Shown here one piece after another: positions 1 to 7,912 of a stretch of 64,000 nt of DNA (the first letter of the stretch is position 1; each line of letters opens with the position of its first letter). The notes below the pieces were generated by a model. The model made no database searches, was not told where the DNA came from, and worked only from the letters and a program-made list of their open reading frames with translations. The position numbers and the translations under genes were made by a program. The stretch spans positions 992,001 to 1,056,000 of the forward strand of contig NZ_CP097289.1 of the NCBI RefSeq assembly GCF_023498005.1, given 5' to 3'. The DNA comes from Streptomyces durmitorensis. GTDB lineage: Bacteria; Actinomycetota; Actinomycetes; Streptomycetales; Streptomycetaceae.

Positions 1-379
1 GGTCGAGGGCGGCGTGGATGATGGCGGGTGCCGGGGTCCAGAGCTGCAACCGCCCCTTGGTGAGCACCGGCTCGGGCAGGGCGTAGACGCCTGCGAGCTG
101 CCAGTGGTAGACGTCCGGTTCGCCCCACGGGGTACAGCAGCCGTCCGCGAAGTGGATGTCGGCGAGTTCGGCGGTCGCGATGATCGCGGCGCGGTAGTCG
201 GGCCAGTCGGCGCGCGCTGTGTTCTGTCCGGCGGGGAGGATCGCGTGACGGTCCTCGCTGACGGCGGCGTGGATGAGGAGCGGTCCGCGGTAGCGCGTGG
301 TCCAGGTGCGGTTCTCGGTGCGCTTCGCGCCGTGGGCGATCGCGTCCGCCCAGGGCTGTTTGACGGTCAGTGCCTTCAT
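1..379 (-). CDS. ASCH-domain protein (partial, runs off left edge)
   Basis: The visible N-terminal 126 residues open with MKALTVKQPWADAIAHGAKR and continue through RTENRTW and RGPLLIHA, the classic beginning of an ASCH (PUA-like) domain, a small beta-barrel fold thought to bind RNA or modified nucleotides. The ATG at 379 is preceded by a GAGGAGG ribosome site. It overlaps the stop of the upstream gene by four bases (ATGA), so the two are probably translationally coupled. Its 3' end lies outside the window. ASCH proteins are frequent in actinophage early regions; the actual ligand is unknown. Confidence 0.85.
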   Translation of the reverse strand, partial: MKALTVKQPWADAIAHGAKRTENRTWTTRYRGPLLIHAAVSEDRHAILPAGQNTARADWPDYRAAIIATAELADIHFADGCCTPWGEPDVYHWQLAGVYALPEPVLTKGRLQLWTPAPAIIHAALD

Positions 380-681
380 CGTGAGCCCTCCTCGGAGATG
401 GCCTGCTGCTGGATGTCGAAGAGCGGCTCGTGGGTGAGCTCGATCTCGATGCGCTCGACCGCGGTCTCGGTGGCGGCCTTTGCGTCGTCGGGGCAGAGGA
501 GGCGGCCGGACACGATCCAGCCCTGCTCGGCGATCTCCCGGCGGAGGCCTGCGCTCATCTCGGGGGCGTCGAGCTGCAGTTCGTAGTGCCTGTCGGCGTC
601 GTAGTCGTAGAACTGGACGGTCTGCGTGCAGCCGCGGGCGTCGCATGCGACGACGTACACGGTGATCGGGCGGAAGGTCAT
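376..681 (-). CDS. Hypothetical phage protein, 101 aa
   Basis: Not assigned to a known family. It begins MTFRPITVYVVACDARGC and carries an acidic, helical C-terminal half. Cys13 and Cys18 (CDARGC) and a later Cys (LLCPDD) could bind metal, but this is weak. The start overlaps the stop of the preceding gene by ATGA and the end overlaps the ASCH gene by ATGA, so it sits inside a coupled leftward operon of the element. No signal peptide or membrane segment is visible. Confidence 0.7.
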   Translation of the reverse strand: MTFRPITVYVVACDARGCTQTVQFYDYDADRHYELQLDAPEMSAGLRREIAEQGWIVSGRLLCPDDAKAATETAVERIEIELTHEPLFDIQQQAISEEGSR

Positions 682-1007
682 GACGCACGCTCCGTCAGCT
701 GGATGGTGCGGCCGGTGTGCCCGCTGTCGTAGGCCCAGTGGTTGCGGTTGCCGCTGAAGGCCGGGACGTCGACCAGGTCGCCGCCGAGGGTGACCGCGCC
801 GAGAACGACGGCCTCGTGGACGGTGGCCCGGTCGAACGTCTTGAGGTGCGCGTAGGGCCCGTCGGCGCCATTGCGCAGCTCGGGCACGATCAGGGCGGCG
901 TGCCGCTGATTGCGCTTGATGTAGCAGGGGCGGCCGAAGGTGGAGCGGGCGCGGAGCAGGTCGATCAGGTTCCGGACCGCGGGGCGGTAGGTGCTGGTCT
1001 TCGTCAT
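678..1007 (-). CDS. Hypothetical phage protein, 109 aa
   Basis: Unrecognised soluble protein starting MTKTSTYRPAVRNLIDLLRA. The ATG at 1007 has a strong AAGGAGA ribosome site seven bases upstream. The C-terminal part (SGNRNHWAYDSGHTG) is rich in His, Asn and Gly. It is first in a coupled trio with the 101-aa gene and the ASCH gene. A gap of about 60 bases separates it from the zinc-ribbon gene upstream. No catalytic motif can be named. Confidence 0.7.
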   Translation of the reverse strand: MTKTSTYRPAVRNLIDLLRARSTFGRPCYIKRNQRHAALIVPELRNGADGPYAHLKTFDRATVHEAVVLGAVTLGGDLVDVPAFSGNRNHWAYDSGHTGRTIQLTERAS

Positions 1008-1069
1008 CTCGTGGTCTCCTTGGGGTGGCCGCCCGCGCTAAGCCCGCGGGCGGCTCTGGCGTGTGCGGG

Positions 1070-1192
1070 CTACCGCTGTGGCTGGGTCAGCGGGATGGGC
1101 CGGGCGCAGCTCTCGCAGAGGGCTTCGCCATCCGGCTTGGTGAAGGGGCCGTCGGTGTCGCCGCATCGGGCGCACCGGATCTCAGGCGGCAT
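1070..1192 (-). CDS. Small zinc-ribbon protein, 40 aa
   Basis: Forty codons starting at the ATG at 1192 and ending at TAG (1070-1072). The product is MPPEIRCARCGDTDGPF through ALCESCARPIP, with two CxxC knuckles at Cys7/Cys10 and Cys26/Cys29 spaced as in a rubredoxin-like zinc ribbon. It overlaps the 3' end of the 179-aa gene by 11 bases and a GGGGGA stretch precedes the start. Such single-ribbon micro-proteins are common in actinophage early regions and may bind nucleic acid or protein; the partner is unknown. Easily missed because of its length. Confidence 0.7.
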   Translation of the reverse strand: MPPEIRCARCGDTDGPFTKPDGEALCESCARPIPLTQPQR

Positions 1193-1721
1193 CGCCGTCC
1201 CCCGCGTCGAGTTGGGGCATCAGGTCGGCGGCGAGCTCGCCGTTCCGCCAGGCTTTGCCGATGGCGTCCTTGCCGGCCTTGGCGAAGCGCACGGAGTGGC
1301 TGCGCGCCCTGGTGGCCCTGACCTCGACACCGGGGACCGTCTCGAGGACGCCAGTCTCGGTGTCGCAGATCTCGGGCCGTCCGGCGGCGGTCATCTGGTT
1401 GAGGAGCAGCGCCTTGTACGAGTCACGGACTTCCGTGACGACGCGGCGGCTGATCTCCGAGGGGGCGTTCTTGACCACCCAATCGCGGAAGGCGTCGGGA
1501 TCGGTGACGACCGCTTCAGCCTTCGGATCGGTGAGGGAGATCTTGGCGACCTCGGTCCCGTCGGGCAGGGTCGCGGCGACCTGCCGCACTCCCCCGGTGG
1601 CGTCGAGTGCCTCCTGCATGTCGGTGCGTACCGCCCTGAGTCGAGCGGCGACCGCGTCGGCGAGGGCCTTGAGGACTGCCTCATCGGAGGCGAGCTTCGT
1701 CAGGTTGGAGAGCTCCATCAC
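1182..1721 (-). CDS. Hypothetical phage protein next to recT, 179 aa
   Basis: Soluble, highly charged helical protein beginning MMELSNLTKLASDEAVLKAL. It lies immediately downstream of recT, with a four-base overlap (1718-1721). Position next to recT would suit a recombination partner, but no RecE/YqaJ-type or other exonuclease motif is visible, so no nuclease role is assigned. Residues 60-110 (SLTDPKAEAVVTDPDAFRDW) are the most structured-looking stretch. Function unknown; probably acts with or after RecT. Confidence 0.75.
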   Translation of the reverse strand: MMELSNLTKLASDEAVLKALADAVAARLRAVRTDMQEALDATGGVRQVAATLPDGTEVAKISLTDPKAEAVVTDPDAFRDWVVKNAPSEISRRVVTEVRDSYKALLLNQMTAAGRPEICDTETGVLETVPGVEVRATRARSHSVRFAKAGKDAIGKAWRNGELAADLMPQLDAGDGDAA

Positions 1722-2848
1722 GCTGCCCCCTTGAGAAGGCCAGCCATCTCGTTCAGCTGGGCTGCCCCGGCTTCGGCGATGGGCAGGCCGTAGGAGCGCT
1801 CGAATTCCTCCTCGATGTTGGGGAGTCCGGCGGTGACGGCGGCAGCCCGCAGCCCGCGCTCAGCGACGGTTGCCGCATCCTCAGGCGGAGCAGCGGCGGG
1901 GGTGTCGCTCTCCACGACCTCTGCGTCGATCACGCCGTCATCGCTCTGTGCGTCTGCGGACGGCGCGGGTTCGGCGAGCTGCTGGCCTCGGTTGATCAGG
2001 TACGCGCCGAGCTCGAGCAGCTCCCGGTCGGCGGTCTTCACCGTCTCGGCGAGCAGGTTCTCCGCACGCGCCTGCCGGTAGAGCCCTTGCACGATCGTCC
2101 GGTCGGTCGTGGTTCCTGCCACGTCCGCGATGTCCTGGGCGGGCCGGGATCGGCCCTTCACCTCTGCCGTTTCCTGCGGATCGGGCGTCGCCCACGGGTC
2201 GGCCTCGCCGGGCTGTACCTTCCGCAGGTGCCTCTCCTCGGCCTGCGAGTTGTCCGCCTGCGCCATCTCCTCGGCGGTGTACACCCCGGCCAGGTCGTGC
2301 GGGAACGCCTTCCTCAGCGCCAGGGCTTCGGCGCACTTCGCGATCTGGTTGGCGCCCATGTTCTTCCACATGCGGCTGGGGTTGCCGTTGAAATCGGTCT
2401 GGACGTACTCGCGATACAGGGCCACGGCGGAGAACCGCTGTCCGTTCCGCAGGACCGTCACCTTGGCGGCGGCGGGTGCCTCGTCGGGCAGCCACACGTC
2501 TCGCCAGTTGCCAGCTGAGTCGCACCACAGGGTGTCCTCGTAGCCGAACGACTCGCGCGTCTCGGCGATCACCCGGTGTGCGACTACGCGGTAGCCGTCG
2601 ATGCCCGTCTGGGGCGTGAAGACCTTCCGTCCGGCCCTCTTGTCCTTTCGTCCGATCAGGTAGATCTGGCGAGAGAACGGGTCGAGCTGGGTGCGCTGGC
2701 AGAGGTGCAGAAAGCCGGACAGTTCAGCCTTGGTCACGTCGCCGTCGATACCGGACTGCTGCAGGACCACAGCTTGCTCCGGCGTCCAATCGATCTGGTC
2801 GGGGCGGATGGCTAGAGCGCCGCCTGCCCGGACGATGTCGGTGGTCAT
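1718..2848 (-). CDS. recT: RecT/Bet-family phage single-strand annealing protein
   Basis: 376-aa product from the ATG at 2848 (GGAG nine bases upstream; an in-frame start 18 bases earlier lacks a site). The core matches phage Bet/RecT proteins: CQRTQLDPFSRQIYLIGR, then TPQTGIDGYRVVAHR, then NMGANQIAKCAEALALRKAF, with the tail disordered and acidic. These proteins anneal complementary single strands during phage replication and recombination. A hairpin separates it from the upstream sliding-clamp gene. The usual exonuclease partner is not recognisable in this window. Confidence 0.93.
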   Translation of the reverse strand: MTTDIVRAGGALAIRPDQIDWTPEQAVVLQQSGIDGDVTKAELSGFLHLCQRTQLDPFSRQIYLIGRKDKRAGRKVFTPQTGIDGYRVVAHRVIAETRESFGYEDTLWCDSAGNWRDVWLPDEAPAAAKVTVLRNGQRFSAVALYREYVQTDFNGNPSRMWKNMGANQIAKCAEALALRKAFPHDLAGVYTAEEMAQADNSQAEERHLRKVQPGEADPWATPDPQETAEVKGRSRPAQDIADVAGTTTDRTIVQGLYRQARAENLLAETVKTADRELLELGAYLINRGQQLAEPAPSADAQSDDGVIDAEVVESDTPAAAPPEDAATVAERGLRAAAVTAGLPNIEEEFERSYGLPIAEAGAAQLNEMAGLLKGAA

Positions 2849-2909
2849 TCGTGGTGCTCCGTTCACTTCGTGATGCGTGTGTGGTGGCCGAATTGGGTGT
2901 GCGGAAGAC

Positions 2910-2953
2910 GGGCAGCCGCCCCGAAACCGGGGGGTTGGCTGGGGCGGCTGCCC
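2910..2953 (-). terminator. Perfect 13-bp inverted repeat between clamp gene and recT
   Basis: The arms GGGCAGCCGCCCC (2910-2922) and GGGGCGGCTGCCC (2941-2953) are perfectly complementary with an 18-base loop. It lies 54 bases past the stop of the sliding-clamp gene and 62 bases before recT. It fits an intrinsic GC-rich terminator or attenuator that lowers recT expression relative to the clamp. No T-run follows, as is normal in Streptomyces. Confidence 0.7.
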
Positions 2954-3006
2954 TTGCCGCGGAGCCCTGGGGGAGGTAGCTCGACGCGGCAGCTATGGGT
3001 GGCGGA

Positions 3007-4191
3007 TCAGGCGGGGGTCTCGGCGGGCCGGGGGTGGGTGGCCTTCCACTCCTCGGCCTCGGCGTCGTAGGTGACGAACGGGTTGTCGTCGATGCGGAAG
3101 TTGATCCCGGCGCTCTTCGCGTGGTTCAGGCCGCGCGCCAGGCGCCGCGCCCACATGGCGGGCTCCTCCGCCATCTGCTTGGCGACCGCCTCGTCACGCT
3201 CTTCCTTCCACTGCGCCGGCTTGTGGCCCGCCTCCTCGGCGGCATCCCACGCCCACTCGCCGATCTCCCCGGAGTCGAGCTGCTCGGCGGTGTCGGCTAC
3301 GACCTCCTGAGCGGCCCGCGGGTCGACCTGGTAGAGGGCGTCGAGGTAGCGGTAGGCGCGCCAGTCGGCCACTCCAGAAGCGATGTGGGCGAGCCAGGCA
3401 TCGCGGTCCTCGTCCCAGTCGGCTTCCATGGAGCTTTCGAGGGAAGACAGGACGCCGCGCAGCAAGTCAGCGCCGGTCTGACGCACGTCCTTCGGGGCCT
3501 CGAAGTGCCGGGTGGGTTCCGACTCCGGAATGTCCGTCGCCATGTCGACGCCCTTGGCCCCGGCGGCGAGGGTCCACAGCCACAGGCTGCTGACGGTCTC
3601 GAACGTCTCCTCCTTGACGGCACCGACTCCGGTGTAGCGGCAGGGCATTTGGGCGCCGATGAAGTCCTCACCGAAGACGAGGACGGGCTTCTGCTCGGCG
3701 GTGACGCGGACACGGAGGATGTCGTCGGTGTCGCTGAAGCGCTTCAGCATCCGGGAGTCGATGGCCGGGAACGGGACCTCGTCGACGGTCTGTTCCGTGA
3801 TGCTGCGCAGGAGGCCGCGCCAGTCGGGGAACTCCAGGCTGCTGCTGACGGCTGCGCTGTAGGTCGTCTGCGGGGAGTCGAAGACGATGCGGTTGTCGCC
3901 TGCCTCGATGGTGATGTACTCCGCGCCCTTCATGGAGTTGATCCACTCGCGGAGTGACGGCAGATAGTCGGCGGGGATGGTGCGCGCCCACGGTTCCTGG
4001 TCCTTCTCGTCGTGGTTGAGGCCGTAGCGGGCGGCAACCATGGTGAAGCGGTCGGTGGCGACGGCGTACAGGTAGCGGGCGTCGATGTCGAGGCGGATGC
4101 CGTGCAGCGACTCGTGGCTCTCGCTGCCGATGTGGCTGATCGTCTTGTCGATGAGTCGACCGAGCTGATGGGCGTTGATCGTGACGGTCAC
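3007..4191 (-). CDS. Phage-encoded sliding clamp (DNA polymerase III beta homologue)
   Basis: 394 aa from the GTG at 4191, which has an AGGGAG ribosome site; longer in-frame readings lack one. The sequence follows the DnaN fold: TINAHQLGRLIDKTISHIG, then HGIRLDIDARYLYAVATDRFTMVAAR in the first domain, and later SSSLEFPDWRGLL and LRVRVTAEQKPVLVF. The beta clamp encircles DNA and tethers polymerases. A clamp on the element next to recT suggests it supplies part of its own replication machinery or redirects the host polymerase. The C-terminal 110 residues are acidic and helical (VDPRAAQEVVADTAEQLD), unlike a standard clamp domain, and may be an appended module. Confidence 0.8.
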   Translation of the reverse strand: MTVTINAHQLGRLIDKTISHIGSESHESLHGIRLDIDARYLYAVATDRFTMVAARYGLNHDEKDQEPWARTIPADYLPSLREWINSMKGAEYITIEAGDNRIVFDSPQTTYSAAVSSSLEFPDWRGLLRSITEQTVDEVPFPAIDSRMLKRFSDTDDILRVRVTAEQKPVLVFGEDFIGAQMPCRYTGVGAVKEETFETVSSLWLWTLAAGAKGVDMATDIPESEPTRHFEAPKDVRQTGADLLRGVLSSLESSMEADWDEDRDAWLAHIASGVADWRAYRYLDALYQVDPRAAQEVVADTAEQLDSGEIGEWAWDAAEEAGHKPAQWKEERDEAVAKQMAEEPAMWARRLARGLNHAKSAGINFRIDDNPFVTYDAEAEEWKATHPRPAETPA

Positions 4192-4221
4192 GGGATCTCC
4201 CTGTGGGATGCTGAGGTCGGG

Positions 4222-4248
4222 CCCCCGGGCGTCTCTAGCGCTCGGGGC
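4222..4248 (-). terminator. Hairpin upstream of the sliding-clamp gene
   Basis: CCCCGGGCG (4223-4231) and CGCTCGGGG (4239-4247) pair with one mismatch and a seven-base loop, and the flanking G/C adds a pair. It lies 54 bases past the stop of the 91-aa gene and about 30 bases before the clamp start. It could terminate the upstream operon or act in the clamp leader. Together with the hairpin at 2910-2953 it isolates the clamp gene. Confidence 0.5.
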
Positions 4249-4301
4249 TTCTTGCTTGGTTGCCGGGCGGTCGGCGGGTGTCCAGCCGACGGCCCGGCAG
4301 A

Positions 4302-4577
4302 TCAGGTGGGCGTGATGCGGGTGGCGCAGAACCGGGCGCCTTTGCCGCTGGGCAGGTCGAGCCACACGAAGTCGCCGTAGGAGTGGTCCGAGTTGACGCG
4401 GAAGAAGCAGTCGGCGAGCTCCGGGCAGCCAGCGGCTTCGAGGGCGGGCTTCAGGTACGGGATCGCGTACTCGGCCACGGCGCGGTGGAAGACGTTCTCG
4501 TCGTCCGCGGTGATCGTGGTGGCGGGCACCGGGTAGGTATCGCCGACCTTCCCGAACTCCAGGCTGTAGGTCGTCAT
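4302..4577 (-). CDS. Hypothetical phage protein, 91 aa
   Basis: Soluble protein starting MTTYSLEFGKVGDTYPVPA; family not recognised. The middle (NVFHRAVAEYAIPYLKPALEAAG) is helical and the end (SYGDFVWLDLPSGKGARFC) beta-rich. The start overlaps the stop of the coiled-coil gene by ATGA. It is the last gene of the coupled run before the hairpin at 4222-4248. Confidence 0.7.
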   Translation of the reverse strand: MTTYSLEFGKVGDTYPVPATTITADDENVFHRAVAEYAIPYLKPALEAAGCPELADCFFRVNSDHSYGDFVWLDLPSGKGARFCATRITPT

Positions 4578-5101
4578 GACGCCGCCCCCTTCATGGTGCT
4601 GAGCGGCTGTGTGTCGTCGACGCCCCAGCTGGCGGCCCGCGGCGGCTGGCTGGGGTCGGCGGAGGCGCCGGATGTCGACACGCGGACGACGGGGCCGAGG
4701 AGTCCCGCGTCGGCCGCCGCCCAGAGGGGCCGGACGTCGATGGGTCCGGTGGCCTGGTCGGCGCCGTTACGGGTGTCGCGCTCCATCGGCGGGACGGTGA
4801 CCCGGTTCGCGTTGGCCTCGGCCGCCCGGTACGGGGCGAGTTCGGCTTCCAGCTGCTTCGTCTTTTCGCGTTCGACGCGCAGGTCTTCGAGGAGTCCGGA
4901 GTAGGCGATGGCGGCCCGGTCGAAGTCCTCCTCCGCCTTGGTGCGTGCAGCCTTCTGCTCGTCGATCTCGGTTGCCATGGCGACCATCTGGCAGGCCGCA
5001 TCGTCGGCCTCCCGCACCAGCTGCCCGACCTTCTGCACGACCTGGCGGCGGGTGAGGCCGCGGCAGTCGGCGAATGCGCGGACCGTGTCGAGGACGCTCA
5101 T
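4574..5101 (-). CDS. Coiled-coil phage protein, 175 aa
   Basis: Begins MSVLDTVRAFADCRGLTRRQ. Residues about 25-95 form a continuous charged heptad region (EADDAACQMVAMATEIDEQ, then LLEDLRVEREKTKQLEAEL), predicting a coiled coil. The C-terminal third is Pro/Gly-rich and probably disordered. Coupled by four-base overlaps to the genes on both sides. Proteins of this layout recur in Streptomyces phage early regions; role unknown, perhaps an oligomerising adaptor. Confidence 0.75.
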   Translation of the reverse strand: MSVLDTVRAFADCRGLTRRQVVQKVGQLVREADDAACQMVAMATEIDEQKAARTKAEEDFDRAAIAYSGLLEDLRVEREKTKQLEAELAPYRAAEANANRVTVPPMERDTRNGADQATGPIDVRPLWAAADAGLLGPVVRVSTSGASADPSQPPRAASWGVDDTQPLSTMKGAAS

Positions 5102-5493
5102 GCCGTCGCCCCCGCCCGGAGTTCGGCCGCGGTGTCGCGGAAGGCGTTGCGGACGTCGTCAGCGGTGCGCTGGAGTTCGTCGTTCCAGTAGGCGACCTGT
5201 CGCGGGACCGGCGGGACCCCGACGTGGCGGGCCACGGCCACCGCGGCGGCGTCGGCGAGGGCGACGGCTTCGTGAATGTCACGGTCGCCAGCGCCGAGCG
5301 TCGGGCTTCCGCAGATTGCGACGCTGATGGAGCCGAGCGCGCAGACCGGGCAGTCCCGGAGTGCTTTGCCTTCCTCGGCCTGCTCTTCGTCGTAGAGGTA
5401 GCCGCGGTGCCAGCCGACGCGGTCGATGACGTCGATGGCCTTGTCGAGTACGTCGGCGATTTCGGCCTTGGTGGGTGTGGTCGTGATGGTCAC
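5098..5493 (-). CDS. DUF6197-like phage protein, 131 aa
   Basis: Starts at GTG 5493 inside a GTGA overlap with the upstream small gene. The pattern of an N-terminal helix, a GW residue pair (DRVGWHRGYLY), a Cys-rich turn (CPVCALGSI) and a terminal WNDELQRTADDVRNAFRDTA helix matches the DUF6197 family common in actinobacterial phages and plasmids. Molecular function is not known. The family call is from memory of the pattern. Confidence 0.7.
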   Translation of the reverse strand: MTITTTPTKAEIADVLDKAIDVIDRVGWHRGYLYDEEQAEEGKALRDCPVCALGSISVAICGSPTLGAGDRDIHEAVALADAAAVAVARHVGVPPVPRQVAYWNDELQRTADDVRNAFRDTAAELRAGATA

Positions 5494-5633
5494 GACTGCC
5501 TCCGTTCGGGGGTCGGCTGGTCGTCGGCGTAGGTGTCGTCGTCGGACTCGCTGTCCGCCGTGCGGCCGGCGGTCTTGGTGGCGTCTGCGGCGATGGCGTT
5601 CGTGGTGAGCCGCATGTGCTCGGCGGGTGTCAC
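5490..5633 (-). CDS. Small acidic hypothetical protein, 47 aa
   Basis: Begins at GTG 5633 (GTGACACCCGCCGAGC) with GGAGG just upstream and ends at TGA 5490-5492. The product contains an acidic run (SESDDDTYADDQ) and looks largely disordered. It is held by GTGA overlaps on both sides, which is the main evidence that it is real. No homology recognised. Confidence 0.55.
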   Translation of the reverse strand: MTPAEHMRLTTNAIAADATKTAGRTADSESDDDTYADDQPTPERRQS

Positions 5634-6211
5634 GGCGCCTCCCTGGCGTTCATGCGGGCGTCGAATGCGGCGAGGCTCTCGACGAATCCGGCGTCGGCGG
5701 TGTCGCGGAAGGCGCGGGATGCGTGGCGGCCCCAGGTGGTGAGGCGGCCTGTGTCGGCGTGCCAGGTCTGTGTCTGCTGCCAGTCGGCGGCCGGGAAGGC
5801 GCCCTGGAGGAGCGCAGCGAGCCGTCGGGATCCGCCGCGCGGGAGGCGGATCATGTCGCCGTCCGTGTTGCTGGCGCGGATGACGAAGGTCTGGGTCATC
5901 TCCCCCGACGTGTCCGTCCATACGGGTGTCGCCAGGACGGTGACCGCGCCGGGCGCGATCAAGCTGATGCGGAAGGACAGCTGCTTGCAGTGCCTGCGCC
6001 TGCGGCTGGCCGAGCTGCGCCGGGGGTGCAGCGGGACTGCCTCGCTCTGCCGGGTTCGCCGCGTGATGCAGGTGGAGAAGTACTCGCCCCGCACGCCGCG
6101 CGACCAGGTGCGCAGTTCGGGCCCGTACACGGCCGTGTAGTCGGCGTCGAGAGCGACGAGGGACTCCTCGATGCCGTCGGCATCGGTCAGGGTGTTGATC
6201 GCGGTCGCCAT
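5630..6211 (-). CDS. Hypothetical phage protein, 193 aa
   Basis: Begins MATAINTLTDADGIEESLV. The centre is basic (RRSSASRRRRHCKQLSFRIS) and the C-terminal half mixed alpha/beta (DTSGEMTQTFVIRASNTDGD). The start directly follows the TAA of the preceding gene and the end overlaps the 47-aa gene by GTGA. Family not recognised; the basic centre would suit nucleic-acid contact, but that is a guess. Confidence 0.65.
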   Translation of the reverse strand: MATAINTLTDADGIEESLVALDADYTAVYGPELRTWSRGVRGEYFSTCITRRTRQSEAVPLHPRRSSASRRRRHCKQLSFRISLIAPGAVTVLATPVWTDTSGEMTQTFVIRASNTDGDMIRLPRGGSRRLAALLQGAFPAADWQQTQTWHADTGRLTTWGRHASRAFRDTADAGFVESLAAFDARMNAREAP

Positions 6212-6787
6212 TTACGCCACCGCCTTCGTGCTGCGGGCGGCGTGCGCCGGGGTCTGCTGGTGCTCACGCATCGGCCGTCCGATCCCGGAGGTCTTCCAAG
6301 CGATGGGGCCGTGGCACTTGCGGTACGGGCTGTGGAACCAGGTCTGTCGGAACGACTCCCTGCCGCAGTCCGGGCAGGCGATCTGCGGGCCGATGCGTCG
6401 CCCGTAGCCGCTCACCTGGGGCGCTTCCTGCCGCTGCCGCTTGTCCGGCCGCTCGAACTCCAGGTCGCCGTTGATGACGTGGGCGTCCTTGAGCGGAACC
6501 TCGGACCAGTCGTCGGCGTAGTAGGCGAGGGCTTCGTCCTCGGTTTCGGCGTCGACCCACAGGACGCGGGTGATCGTCTCGGTGACGATGATCGGGAATC
6601 GGCGCTCGTTGATTCCCCAGGCGTTGGGCGGCAGCGCGTCCTCAAGGAACTCGTGCACGTCCCAGTCCGGTTCGGCAGGAACCACGCGCGGCCACTTTTG
6701 GCCGAGGTACTCGTGGTCCCCGCGATGCCTCAGCTCCCGGTCGCACTCCTGGTAGCTGCTGTCGGGCTTCGACTCTCCGCACTTCAT
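6212..6787 (-). CDS. Hypothetical phage protein with zinc-binding cysteines, 191 aa
   Basis: N-terminal Cys3 and Cys15 (MKCGESKPDSSYQECDREL, then HRGDHE) resemble a short zinc-binding cap seen in phage proteins. Residues 60-110 are a compact acidic alpha/beta domain. Cys138 and Cys141 (IACPDCGRESF) with Cys158 (YRKCHGP) look like a second ribbon. Start overlaps the upstream gene by ATGA. Function unknown. Confidence 0.7.
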   Translation of the reverse strand: MKCGESKPDSSYQECDRELRHRGDHEYLGQKWPRVVPAEPDWDVHEFLEDALPPNAWGINERRFPIIVTETITRVLWVDAETEDEALAYYADDWSEVPLKDAHVINGDLEFERPDKRQRQEAPQVSGYGRRIGPQIACPDCGRESFRQTWFHSPYRKCHGPIAWKTSGIGRPMREHQQTPAHAARSTKAVA

Positions 6788-6984
6788 GCCGCCACCCCCT
6801 TGGCCTGCGCCGGAGTGCGGGCGTCGATCGCGCTGAGGAGGCCGGTGACCGCCCCGTGAAGGGCCGCGAAGTCGACGATCGTGACGGGCTGTCGCTCAGC
6901 GAACGCCTTAGCGATCGGGGCGTGCGCCTCACGCACGGCGTCGACGACTACGGCGAGACCGGCGTCCAGGTTCAAGCGGTTCAC
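6784..6984 (-). CDS. Small helical phage protein, 66 aa
   Basis: GTG start at 6984 within GTGA shared with the upstream stop; GGAGGTG lies just before it. Product MNRLNLDAGLAVVVDAVREA through LLSAIDARTPAQAKGVAA is a single helical domain with no Cys or membrane segment. Ends in an ATGA overlap with the next gene. Unrecognised. Confidence 0.65.
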   Translation of the reverse strand: MNRLNLDAGLAVVVDAVREAHAPIAKAFAERQPVTIVDFAALHGAVTGLLSAIDARTPAQAKGVAA

Positions 6985-7424
6985 GACGCACCTCCGGTGC
7001 GGATGTCGATGTGGGAGAGGGCGATGCCGCCCGAGATGCCGTCGACGATGACGATGGCGCTGTGGCCGCCAAGCACCATGGCTTCGCTGCAGGTCGCGGT
7101 GTCGATGCCCTGCCCCTGGCGGCTGCCGGGGTAGGCGGTGACGGGGGTCCCGATCGGGTGTGCGGCGTTCCAGCGGACGACCCGGCGGTAGGCCGCGTTC
7201 TGCGCCTCGGCCCTCGCGACGCGCTCGGCCCAGCCGGGATAGTCCTCGTCGTGGGAGCAGACCTCGGGATGCGTGACGAGCTGCACGTCGAGCCCATAGG
7301 CGATGCGGTCGGACTCGCTGTGTGTGGCCGTGGCCGCCTGCCGGAGGGTGATGCACGCGGCCACTGTGTCGGCGGGCACGTCCCAGTCGCCCTGGGAGCG
7401 CGGCGGGATACCGATCGTCGTCAT
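6981..7424 (-). CDS. Hypothetical phage protein, 147 aa
   Basis: Starts MTTIGIPPRSQGDWDVPADT. The C-terminal half (VLGGHSAIVIVDGISGGIAL) is hydrophobic and beta-rich, suggesting a compact globular domain. No motif for a named family. Four-base overlaps on both sides place it in the coupled operon. Confidence 0.65.
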   Translation of the reverse strand: MTTIGIPPRSQGDWDVPADTVAACITLRQAATATHSESDRIAYGLDVQLVTHPEVCSHDEDYPGWAERVARAEAQNAAYRRVVRWNAAHPIGTPVTAYPGSRQGQGIDTATCSEAMVLGGHSAIVIVDGISGGIALSHIDIRTGGAS

Positions 7425-7912
7425 CGGGGACCACCCGCCTCGTCCAGTGCGGTGCGGGCGGCGTCGATGGAGGCTTCGAGGCCGTCATCCCAGCCGGACC
7501 GGTAGTGCTCTGAGCCGGACGGTGCAGGGGACTTCAGGGCGTAGATGGCCCGTGCGACACGCTGCTTCAGCTCTCCGCGCTCGACCCGCAACTGGGCGAT
7601 CTCCTCGCCCTGGACGCCGATAGTGCGGTAGTACTCGCCCGCAGCGGCAGCGCGCTCGCGCAGCGGCTCCAGCTCGGCATCACGCGCGCCCAGGAGCCCG
7701 GAGAGACGGCTCGTCTCCGCCAGCGCCTCGTCGCGTTCGGCGCGGACCTCTCCGAGCCGGGTCTCCAGCCGGTCCGCACGCTGACCGTTGGCGTCCGCAC
7801 GGGCACACTCTTCGCGGACCAGCCTCACGAGCTCCTCGCGGCTCGCGCCATGGAAGGACTTCGCGGGGTCGACAGCCACGGCTTCGCGCTGCGGCGACAG
7901 GCGGTCACTCAT
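7421..7912 (-). CDS. Coiled-coil phage protein, 163 aa
   Basis: Chosen start is ATG 7912 (MSDRLSPQREAVAVD), which overlaps the upstream stop by eight bases. Residues about 25-115 are one long heptad-rich helix (VRLVREECARADANGQRADR and RAERDEALAETSRLSGLLGA), ending in a short domain SGSEHYRSGWDDGLEASIDA that recurs in phage proteins. Probably a dimeric scaffold; no enzyme motif. Confidence 0.7.
   Translation of the reverse strand: MSDRLSPQREAVAVDPAKSFHGASREELVRLVREECARADANGQRADRLETRLGEVRAERDEALAETSRLSGLLGARDAELEPLRERAAAAGEYYRTIGVQGEEIAQLRVERGELKQRVARAIYALKSPAPSGSEHYRSGWDDGLEASIDAARTALDEAGGPR

Noticed and set aside
1182..1721. RecE/YqaJ-type exonuclease partner for RecT
   Set aside because: Position fits, but no nuclease motif is visible.
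5674..5921. Extension of the 47-aa gene upstream to 5921
   Set aside because: It would overlap the 193-aa gene in another frame and is Arg/His/Pro-rich; the GTG at 5633 with GGAGG is better.
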